From contig DAOVZS010000127.1 in NCBI GenBank assembly GCA_030635005.1, positions 1 through 6,163 on the forward strand: a stretch of DNA of 6,163 nucleotides, in the 5' to 3' direction. Of the stretch, positions 1 through 6,083 are shown piece after piece. How positions within the stretch are numbered: position 1 is the stretch's first letter; each line of letters begins with the position of its first letter. Position numbers and translations under genes: made by a program. The DNA comes from Thiomargarita sp. (GTDB taxonomy: Bacteria > Pseudomonadota > Gammaproteobacteria > Beggiatoales > Beggiatoaceae). Below the pieces are notes generated by a model. The model searched no databases. It was not told where the DNA came from and saw nothing but the letters and a program-made list of their open reading frames with translations.

Positions 1-1143
1 GCTTGTACAGATGAGAATAATGATCCACCCGCTGAAAAAATAGCACTTTCAGAACTTGAACAAAAATTACACATTTGTGAACAACATTTTCAAAATCATC
101 ATTTGATTGCAGGATTAAAAGGGACTGCTTTATCTTGTTATCGGGATGTATTAACCATAGATGATAAAAATGTCCAAGCATTGGCGGGACTCGATAAAAT
201 CGAAGCACATTATGTGTCATTAACACAAGTCGCTTTAAGGCTTGGACAAAGCAAGGTGGCGCAACATCCTTTAAAAACCTTACGCACTCTTAATCCCAAT
301 TCTTCTCACTTAAGCACATTAGAAAAAGACTTGGCTCGTGTGATTGCAGATCGTTTTCAACCCGGTAAAGTCATTCGTAATCATTTAAAAGACAAGAGCC
401 TAGGACCTGAAATGGTATGGATTGCAGGCGGACGTTTTCAAATGGGAGATATTCAAGGTGGCGGATATTCTGATGAGCAACCGGTACATGATGTAGTGAT
501 TAAGCCGTTTGCAATGGGCAAGTATGAAGTCACTAATGCTGAATTTGTACACTTTTTAAATACGGTGAAACATAGAGGAACGCTAGAAGAACCTTGGTTT
601 GAAACAGTTGTGGAAGATTCAGATAGTTATATTAAAGGCACAGTAGGCAATTTTAAAGTAGAAATTGGCTATGAACATCATCCCATGATTGAAGTTTCTT
701 GGTATGGGGCGACTGCTTATGCAAAATGGTTATCTGAAGAAACAGGTAAATTATATCGTTTGCCCACTGAGGCAGAATGGGAATATGCTGCCAGAGCCCG
801 AACCAATACGCAATATTGGTGGGGCAATCATTTGGGGAGCAATCAGGCGAATTGTAATGAGGAATGCGGTGATCGTTTTGGATCAGCAGCCCCTGTCGGT
901 TCTTTTAAACCCAATCCGTTTGGATTACATGATACTGTGGCAAATGTTTGGGAATGGACTTGTTCAAAATATCAGGTGAAATATGGGGGAGCAGAACAGC
1001 AGTGTTTTGATCAAACAGGACTTCGCGTGATTCGGGGCGGGGCGTGGAATATAGGCGATGTACGCACCGCAGATCGCAGCAGAAATGCACAAACAACCTG
1101 TTATGTGAATGTGGGTTTTCGTGTGCTTAGGGAGCATCGATAA
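1..1143 (+). CDS. TPR-like / FGE-sulfatase (C-type lectin fold) domain protein, 5' partial
   Basis: The frame is open from base 1, so the start lies left of the window; the TTG at 103 is not a convincing start. Of the 380 codons visible, roughly codons 40-115 are helical and TPR-like (SCYRDVLTIDDKNVQALAGL, then a second poorer repeat). Codons about 135-380 form an FGE-sulfatase/SUMF1 domain. Its family landmarks are EMVWIAGGRFQMGD, GKYEVTNAEF, YRLPTEAEWEYAARA, CNEECGD, APVGSFKPNPFGLHD, NVWEW and the closing GFRVLR. True formylglycine-generating enzymes carry two catalytic cysteines after RGGSW. Here the stretch reads RGGAWNIGDVRTADR, with Ile and Thr at those positions, so sulfatase activation is unlikely and a binding or structural role is inferred. 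The usual GNVWEW is ANVWEW. Proteins of this type often have a kinase or membrane part upstream, which cannot be seen here. The stop directly abuts tsaD. Confidence 0.9.
   Translation, partial: ACTDENNDPPAEKIALSELEQKLHICEQHFQNHHLIAGLKGTALSCYRDVLTIDDKNVQALAGLDKIEAHYVSLTQVALRLGQSKVAQHPLKTLRTLNPNSSHLSTLEKDLARVIADRFQPGKVIRNHLKDKSLGPEMVWIAGGRFQMGDIQGGGYSDEQPVHDVVIKPFAMGKYEVTNAEFVHFLNTVKHRGTLEEPWFETVVEDSDSYIKGTVGNFKVEIGYEHHPMIEVSWYGATAYAKWLSEETGKLYRLPTEAEWEYAARARTNTQYWWGNHLGSNQANCNEECGDRFGSAAPVGSFKPNPFGLHDTVANVWEWTCSKYQVKYGGAEQQCFDQTGLRVIRGGAWNIGDVRTADRSRNAQTTCYVNVGFRVLREHR
1129..1134 (+). promoter_or_regulatory. Shine-Dalgarno site of tsaD
   Basis: AGGGAG lies inside the last codons of the upstream gene, with nine bases between it and the ATG at 1144. 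It supports that ATG as the tsaD start and lets ribosomes finishing the upstream gene reinitiate. Confidence 0.6.
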
Positions 1144-2172
1144 ATGGCTTCAGTCATTTTAGGCATAGAAACTTCTTGTGATGAAACAGGGGTTGCCTTA
1201 TATCATACCAAACAAGGTTTATTAGGGCATGCCCTGTATAGTCAAGTGGCATTACATGCACAATATGGCGGTGTCGTCCCAGAATTAGCAGCCCGTGATC
1301 ATATACGCAAATTAATCCCTTTAATTAAAACACTCTTTCATGATTGTCAGATCAACACCGTAGATGGGGTTGCTTATACCGCAGGACCGGGTTTAATCGG
1401 TGCATTATTAGTGGGAACATCGGTAGGACGTAGTCTGGCATGGGGATGGCAAGTGCCTGCTATTGGCGTACATCATATGGAAGGACATTTGTTAGCAGCT
1501 ATGCTTGAAACACCCGCGCCCCCTTTTCCCTTTTTTGTTTTTGTAGTATCATGCGGACATACTCAATTAGTTCATGTGGCAGCAGTCGGTCAATATACGG
1601 TATTAGGTGAATCTGTTGATGATGCTGCAGGAGAAGCCTTTGATAAGACGGCGAAATTATTAGGCTTAGGCTATCCAGGCGGACCCGCGGTAGCCCGTTT
1701 AGCCAAACAGGGAAATCCTGACACCTTTCATTTTCCACGCCCTATGACACGAAAACCCGGTTTAAATTTTAGTTTTAGCGGATTAAAAACCGCTGTCTTG
1801 ACGACATGGAAAAAAGCACCTGTACACGATGAACAAACCCGTGCTGATATCGCGCGTGCTTTTGAAGATGCGGTGATAGATACCTTAGCGATTAAATGTC
1901 GTCGTGCGTTACAAGAAACAGGCTTAAAAAATTTAGTGATTGCAGGCGGTGTGGGGGCAAATCAAAGTTTACGTCAACATTTATCGGCATTGGGGCAAAA
2001 AATGAACGTGGATGTTTATTATCCACGTCCCATATTTTGTACCGACAATGGTGCAATGATTGCGTATGCAGGCGCGTTACGTTTGGCAGCGGGAGAATAT
2101 GAACCCTTAGCTATTGAGGCACGTGCTCGTTGGTCCATGAATGATTTACCTTTAATTCAAAAAAAATCATGA
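1144..2172 (+). CDS. tsaD: tRNA N6-adenosine threonylcarbamoyltransferase TsaD
   Basis: TsaD (YgjD/Gcp/Kae1 family) transfers the threonylcarbamoyl group from TC-AMP to A37 of ANN-decoding tRNAs, forming t6A together with TsaB and TsaE in the cytoplasm. The 342 residues match the usual length of about 337. The N-terminal ASKHA motif GIETSCDETGVALY is at 7-20. The metal-site HMEGH is at 111-115, and D301 in CTDNGAM supplies the third metal ligand. AGPGLIGALLVG (80-91), GESVDDAAGEAFDKTAKLLG (155-174), FSFSGLKT and AGGVGANQ are all intact. One oddity is that the normally SGGHT nucleotide loop reads SCGHT (Cys137). The ATG follows the preceding stop without a gap and has a good ribosome site. Its end overlaps lpdA by four bases (ATGA). 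The usual rpsU-dnaG neighbourhood is not seen here. Confidence 0.97.
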   Translation: MASVILGIETSCDETGVALYHTKQGLLGHALYSQVALHAQYGGVVPELAARDHIRKLIPLIKTLFHDCQINTVDGVAYTAGPGLIGALLVGTSVGRSLAWGWQVPAIGVHHMEGHLLAAMLETPAPPFPFFVFVVSCGHTQLVHVAAVGQYTVLGESVDDAAGEAFDKTAKLLGLGYPGGPAVARLAKQGNPDTFHFPRPMTRKPGLNFSFSGLKTAVLTTWKKAPVHDEQTRADIARAFEDAVIDTLAIKCRRALQETGLKNLVIAGGVGANQSLRQHLSALGQKMNVDVYYPRPIFCTDNGAMIAYAGALRLAAGEYEPLAIEARARWSMNDLPLIQKKS

Positions 2173-3569
2173 CAGATTATAACGTGATTGTCATAGGGGC
2201 GGGTCCTGCGGGCTATGTCGCTGCTATTAGGTGTGCACAATTAGGCATGACAACAGCGTGTATTGATCACCGCTTAAATGCCGAACAAAAACCTGTTTTA
2301 GGGGGAACGTGTCTGAATGTAGGCTGTATTCCTTCAAAAACATTGTTAGATTCTTCACACCATTATTATTTCATGCAAAAACAAGCAGCTGCACATGGTA
2401 TTAAGTGTGACGGACTGAGCATTGATATTGCAGCGATGCACGCCCGAAAATTTAAAGTGATTAAAATCTTGACACACGGGATTGCCAGTCTCTTTAAAAA
2501 AAATAAAGTCACTCATATTCCAGGTAACGCACGTTTAAGCGGTGATAAACAGATTGAAATCACCGCTCATGATGGCAGTACACAGATTTTAAGTGCTGAT
2601 AACATCATTATTGCCACAGGATCATCACCCGTTCAGATGCCTGTTGCCCCGCTTAATGAGAATATTGTGGATTCCACAGGGGCTTTAGCATTTGATACTG
2701 TACCCCCACGTCTAGGCATCATAGGCGCAGGTGCTATTGGTTTAGAATTGGGAAGTGTCTGGAGTCGATTAGGCAGTAAAGTCACCCTTCTTGAAGCCTT
2801 ACCTGATTTCTTAGTACACGCTGATCGTCACATTGCACGTGTTGTACAAGGAGAATTGAAAAAACAAGGCTTAAAAATTCACTTAAATGCCCAAGTCACC
2901 GCAACTTCTGTTCATTCTCAAGAAGTCACGGTCACTTATACCGATAAAAAAGGTGAACACACCCTGCTTGTCGATAAACTTATTGTTGCGGTAGGACGAC
3001 AACCCAATACAACAGATTTAGAAGTGCCCCTGAATACACAAGGATTTATTTCAGTAGATACACACTGTCAAACAGACATACCCGGTATTTATGCCATCGG
3101 TGATGTGATTGGCGGACCGATGCTCGCCCATAAAGGATCTGAAGAAGGCGTCATGGTCGCAGAACACATTGCAGGGCACAAGACTCATGCGGTCTCTTAT
3201 GAGATGATGCCTTATATTGTGTATATTACGCCTGAAATTGCTTGGGTGGGTAAAACAGAAGCACAGCTGAAATCAGCAGGTATTGCGTATACTGTAGGAC
3301 AATTTCCTTTTGCAGCTTGTGGGAGAGCACGCGCTAGCGGTGATATTAGTGGCATGGTACGTATCATGGCAGATACACAATCTGATCGTATTTTAGGCGT
3401 CCATATCTGTGGACTCTCAGCATCAGAACTCATTGCAGAAGCAGTTCTTGCCATAACGCTAAAATCCACTATTGAAGACTTAGTAAAAACGATTCATGCT
3501 CATCCCACATTATCAGAAGCAACACATGAAGCAGCCTTAGCAGTGAAAGGACGCATGATTCATGGATAA
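2169..3569 (+). CDS. lpdA: Dihydrolipoyl dehydrogenase (E3)
   Basis: This FAD-dependent pyridine nucleotide-disulfide oxidoreductase reoxidises dihydrolipoyl groups with NAD+ as the E3 subunit of pyruvate, 2-oxoglutarate or glycine-cleavage complexes. The 466 residues fit E3 enzymes without a fused lipoyl domain. The FAD motif GAGPAG is at 10-15 and the redox disulfide CLNVGC at 48-53. The NAD motif GAGAIG is at 186-191. The second FAD motif YAIGDVIGGPMLAHKGSEEG is at 308-327. The catalytic His-Glu pair H445/E450 sits in HAHPTLSE. These distinguish it from mercuric and glutathione reductases, whose C-termini differ. The start overlaps the tsaD stop and is preceded by an A-rich stretch with no recognisable Shine-Dalgarno, so translation probably depends on coupling to tsaD. 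No E1 or E2 genes are visible beside it, so the complex it serves cannot be told. Confidence 0.96.
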   Translation: MTDYNVIVIGAGPAGYVAAIRCAQLGMTTACIDHRLNAEQKPVLGGTCLNVGCIPSKTLLDSSHHYYFMQKQAAAHGIKCDGLSIDIAAMHARKFKVIKILTHGIASLFKKNKVTHIPGNARLSGDKQIEITAHDGSTQILSADNIIIATGSSPVQMPVAPLNENIVDSTGALAFDTVPPRLGIIGAGAIGLELGSVWSRLGSKVTLLEALPDFLVHADRHIARVVQGELKKQGLKIHLNAQVTATSVHSQEVTVTYTDKKGEHTLLVDKLIVAVGRQPNTTDLEVPLNTQGFISVDTHCQTDIPGIYAIGDVIGGPMLAHKGSEEGVMVAEHIAGHKTHAVSYEMMPYIVYITPEIAWVGKTEAQLKSAGIAYTVGQFPFAACGRARASGDISGMVRIMADTQSDRILGVHICGLSASELIAEAVLAITLKSTIEDLVKTIHAHPTLSEATHEAALAVKGRMIHG

Positions 3570-3576
3570 AAAGCTG

Positions 3577-5058
3577 CTATCGACTAAACACCGCATATTG
3601 TCCCACTTGACACCCTTGCAATAAATCCAAAATCTGTTCAATTTTGGGTAAACGTGGGGCTTTACGTGCTAATAAACGATGTAAAGCAAAAGACGGGGTA
3701 GGACATAAAATAGCGACTAAGGTATCAGAACCTATACTAGAATCCACGATCATGGGAGGAACGTGGTAAGGAAAATGGGCAATATTTAACGGATCTCCAT
3801 ACTCACTTAAAGGATATAAAAAATCTAGTTTTCCTTGACTGCCTAAAGAAAACAGTGTTAAAGCATGTAATCCCTCATCTGCATTTCCTGGAATAATACT
3901 AAAATGTAAATAACTGCCTTGCTGATGTACCTTATCCCCCTCCTTTAAATAGATTTTAATGGGAAAAAGACGCATATCAAAGGCGGTGTCTAATCTTTTT
4001 AAAAAACGCTGTTTATCAATCACAGCTTGTTTATACTGTGTATTTGAAAAGGTGCTGATGGTATCACCCGTCTGATTAAACACTTTTGTTTGTCCTTGAC
4101 TGGTTTCAAATACTAACGCAGCATCCGTCTGCTCCTCTGAAAACGCAAAAGATTGTCCCAAATTAAAAACGGAAACCTGATCGCTGGCAGGCAAAATTTT
4201 AGGAATTTGTTGCTTATTCATCAAATGACCAATTTTTTCTACTAAAAAACGTTCAAGTTCATTCCGTTCTAAACTGCCATTTTGATTGCCATCTGCTTCA
4301 CCTCCAATAGCCTGTGCAAAAAACCAACTCAATGCCCCATGATATGTATTATTTATTCTAATTTCGGGCACGCTTAAATGATCCTGATTAACTCCCGTAA
4401 TAAATGTGACATGATTCAGTGCGATACCCTCTCGGCTTTTAGGTAATTTTGACACTGCCTCAGTGCGAATATTCCAATACCCACTACTACGCACCTGCCC
4501 CAACATTTTTTTTCTGCTGGGATCACGAACCATACCGCTAGAATGACACGCATCAATTACCACTAATATCTTATAATCACGTGCAGATTCAAATAATCCA
4601 AATAATTCATCATCAGTAATACGCCCTTGTGCATTATTTTTTTTAAAATCATAAAAAATCAGCGTTTCATCCTTTTTATCAGCTTCTCCTAAAGGAATAT
4701 GATCGGGTTCTTGCCCCCCATGCCCTGCAAACGTGATTATTAAGGTATCACCGAGATCGGCTTGTTTCAACATATGACGCCATGCGCGAATAAAGGTATC
4801 ACGTGTTGCCCTTTTATTAAGCAAGATGCGTTTCTTTGGCAACAGCACCCCAGCACGACGCAAAGCTTTTGTTAATAATTTAGCATCATTGACTGCCCCG
4901 TTTAAATTCGTAATATGCTCATAATGATCAATACCGACCACAAGTGCATGTTGTTTAGGAAGATCTAAGGCGAGTGTACCCGCAGCCCCCCTATCCGCAC
5001 AAACACTTCTAACAAAAAAAAGGATACACAATAAGAGAGAGAGTTGTCGTATAAACAT
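3577..5058 (-). CDS. Exported caspase-like (peptidase C14, metacaspase-type) protein with EF-hand loop and DUF4384-like tail
   Basis: This 493-residue protein starts with a signal peptide: FIRQ, a hydrophobic run at about 6-16, then RSVCA with likely cleavage after residue 21. It is therefore probably periplasmic or outer. The caspase domain runs from about 35 to 250. It has ALVVGIDHY, NAV-like helix NGAVNDAKLL, catalytic H113 in FAGHGGQEPD, an acidic KKDE segment, and catalytic C171 in VVIDACHSSG. The Asp two residues before the Cys and the DACHSSG context resemble metacaspases/orthocaspases, which cut after Arg/Lys; that specificity is inferred. Residues 256-267 (DGNQNGSLERNE) form a complete EF-hand calcium loop. 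Residues about 365-465 (IKIYLKEGDKV, FLYPLSEYGDP, GSDTLVAILC) resemble DUF4384, a frequent partner of bacterial C14 domains. The gene converges on lpdA with 7 bp between stops and diverges from the TPR-OmpA gene. The Shine-Dalgarno is weak (only CAGG close to the ATG). The substrate is unknown. Confidence 0.9.
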   Translation of the reverse strand: MFIRQLSLLLCILFFVRSVCADRGAAGTLALDLPKQHALVVGIDHYEHITNLNGAVNDAKLLTKALRRAGVLLPKKRILLNKRATRDTFIRAWRHMLKQADLGDTLIITFAGHGGQEPDHIPLGEADKKDETLIFYDFKKNNAQGRITDDELFGLFESARDYKILVVIDACHSSGMVRDPSRKKMLGQVRSSGYWNIRTEAVSKLPKSREGIALNHVTFITGVNQDHLSVPEIRINNTYHGALSWFFAQAIGGEADGNQNGSLERNELERFLVEKIGHLMNKQQIPKILPASDQVSVFNLGQSFAFSEEQTDAALVFETSQGQTKVFNQTGDTISTFSNTQYKQAVIDKQRFLKRLDTAFDMRLFPIKIYLKEGDKVHQQGSYLHFSIIPGNADEGLHALTLFSLGSQGKLDFLYPLSEYGDPLNIAHFPYHVPPMIVDSSIGSDTLVAILCPTPSFALHRLLARKAPRLPKIEQILDLLQGCQVGQYAVFSR

Positions 5059-5092
5059 AGCCTGTATACTCTATTAAAAATGAAATATTCTA

Positions 5093-5108
5093 GACATTAT
5101 GTCATAAT
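5093..5108. repeat. Two overlapping perfect palindromes, candidate operator
   Basis: GACAT-T-ATGTC (5093-5103) and ATTATG-T-CATAAT (5096-5108) are both perfect inverted repeats and share eight bases. The second covers the candidate rightward -10 box, and both surround the candidate leftward start site. A dimeric regulator bound here could control both genes at once. No regulator gene is in the window, and short palindromes also arise by chance in AT-rich DNA. Confidence 0.4.
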
Positions 5109-5128
5109 AATATTTTAACCATTCTATT

Positions 5129-5132
5129 AAGG
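5129..5132 (+). promoter_or_regulatory. Shine-Dalgarno site of the TPR-OmpA gene
   Basis: AAGG with eight bases before the ATG at 5141. It supports this start, which also begins directly with a signal peptide. Confidence 0.55.
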
Positions 5133-5140
5133 TAATCAAC

Positions 5141-6028
5141 ATGATTCAATATATAATACTCAGTCTTGCCCTGCTATCACCGTTAGCCGTAGCTAATTGT
5201 GATGATGCGATAGATTTATTGCATCAAGCCAAAGACTTACATCAACAAGACAATATAGAAAATGAAAAATTATTAATCAATATGGCTTTAATACTGTGTC
5301 CCAACCTGCCAGAAGCCCATAATTATTTAGCAAGCTTGTTTGAAGCGGAACATGAGTATACACAAGCCATTTACCATTTTAAAAAAGCACTCAACTTACG
5401 TCCTGATTTCTCAGAAGCCTGGTATGGTTTAGGCGAAACCTATTATAAACAAGGACGATTTCCACTGAGTTTAGAAGCCCATTTGCAGGCTTGTCAGAAA
5501 GATAAGGATTCAAAAAAACGAATAGAAGATTTGTTAAAAAGTCAGGATTATGCCGTTGAATCAGGTAAAATTTTGGACAAAGAGAGTTTATTGGTATTAT
5601 TTGATCCGTCGCGTCAAGCCAAAATTGATAGCATGTTAAAATCCTGTCATTTACGGATGTCTAGAGTCAAACCTGCCGCCACTTTTCGCAATTTTCAATT
5701 TGCCAAAGGTGAATCAAGTTTACATGATGTCCAATCCCGCCGACAAATTGAAGAAATTGTTGCAGCCCTGATCAGCTTACCCCATCGAAATATTGAAATA
5801 CATGGACATACTGACACACAAGCGTTTAAAAACACCTCTTCATCATCCAACAATCGCCTCAATCTGAAATTATCAAAACAACGTGCCCGCACGATTGCCA
5901 ACGCCTTAATAAGCCGTGGTATTGCAAAACATCGGATTAAAATATATGGACATGGTTACCATAATCCTTTAATCAATGAAAACAACCCAAAAGCTTGGAA
6001 ACAAAATAGACGTGTTGTTTTGCAGTAA
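5141..6028 (+). CDS. Exported TPR and OmpA-like peptidoglycan-binding domain protein
   Basis: This 295-residue protein begins with a signal peptide (IIQ-type hydrophobic stretch 4-15; AVA with cleavage after about residue 18). C20 is not in a proper lipobox because Asn precedes it. Two clear TPR units follow at about 57-89 (PEAHNYLASLFEAEHEYTQA) and 91-123 (SEAWYGLGETYYKQGRFPLS). The OmpA C-terminal domain spans about 183-295, with FAKGESSL, IEIHGHTD, the NxxLSxxRA motif at 241-249 and closing QNRRV. D225 and R248 correspond to the pair that in OmpA holds diaminopimelate of peptidoglycan. The usual gap between them is about 15 residues and here it is 23, owing to a Ser/Asn-rich insertion near 230-238. 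The likely role is anchoring a TPR scaffold to the cell wall in the periplasm. Sharing a promoter region with the exported caspase-like gene suggests a joint envelope function, which is inferred. Confidence 0.9.
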   Translation: MIQYIILSLALLSPLAVANCDDAIDLLHQAKDLHQQDNIENEKLLINMALILCPNLPEAHNYLASLFEAEHEYTQAIYHFKKALNLRPDFSEAWYGLGETYYKQGRFPLSLEAHLQACQKDKDSKKRIEDLLKSQDYAVESGKILDKESLLVLFDPSRQAKIDSMLKSCHLRMSRVKPAATFRNFQFAKGESSLHDVQSRRQIEEIVAALISLPHRNIEIHGHTDTQAFKNTSSSSNNRLNLKLSKQRARTIANALISRGIAKHRIKIYGHGYHNPLINENNPKAWKQNRRVVLQ

Positions 6029-6038
6029 ATATTTCTGA

Positions 6039-6083
6039 GATTGTGTTTGTGCCTTTTTAACCGCCACAGGCACAAACACAGTC
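6039..6083. terminator. Strong hairpin after the TPR-OmpA gene, possible transcription end without U-tract
   Basis: The arms 6039-6053 (GATTGTGTTTGTGCC) and 6069-6083 (GGCACAAACACAGTC) pair over 15 positions: a 12-bp perfect core, then one G-U pair and two Watson-Crick pairs. The 15-base loop begins TTTTT. It starts ten bases after the TAA of the forward gene, where a terminator or 3'-end-protecting hairpin is expected. No U-run follows the stem on either strand, so it is not a classic intrinsic terminator. Its right arm overlaps the possible reverse-strand coding region. Confidence 0.45.

Larger units (their letters stand above)
5059..5140. promoter_or_regulatory. Divergent promoter region between the caspase-like and TPR-OmpA genes
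   Basis: This 82-bp spacer is much more AT-rich than the flanking genes and must hold both start signals. Rightward, ATGAAA (5080-5085) and CATAAT (5103-5108) are 17 bp apart and would place a start of transcription near 5115. Leftward, TTGATT (reverse of 5134-5139) and TAAAAT (reverse of 5112-5117) are 16 bp apart, giving a start near 5104. Both pairs are imperfect sigma70-type matches in AT-rich DNA, so the exact boxes are tentative. That this spacer drives both genes follows from the gene layout. Confidence 0.5.

Noticed and set aside
103..105. TTG at 103 as the start of the first gene
   Set aside because: The frame is open to base 1 with similar helical sequence before it and no ribosome site, so the gene most likely begins left of the window.
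689..979. 96-codon open frame overlapping the FGE-domain gene on the same strand
   Set aside because: It is a shadow frame inside a well-supported domain, with no recognisable motifs or independent ribosome site.
905..1096. Reverse-strand open frame opposite the FGE-domain gene
   Set aside because: It is antisense to conserved coding sequence and its residues match no domain.
1024..1140. Diversity-generating retroelement variable region
   Set aside because: The C-terminal segment resembles such targets, but there is no template copy, reverse transcriptase or accessory gene in the window, and ordinary FGE-fold proteins share this ending.
1499..2102. Open frames inside tsaD on both strands (1499-1738 reverse, 1896-2102 forward)
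   Set aside because: Both are shadows of the highly conserved tsaD frame.
3212..3469. 85-codon reverse open frame opposite lpdA
   Set aside because: It is antisense to conserved E3 sequence and carries no signal of its own.
3570..3576. Terminator between the converging lpdA and caspase-like genes
   Set aside because: Only 7 bp separate the stop codons and no hairpin with a U-run is apparent there.
5695..5901. 68-codon reverse open frame opposite the OmpA domain
   Set aside because: It is antisense to a conserved domain, with no supporting motif.
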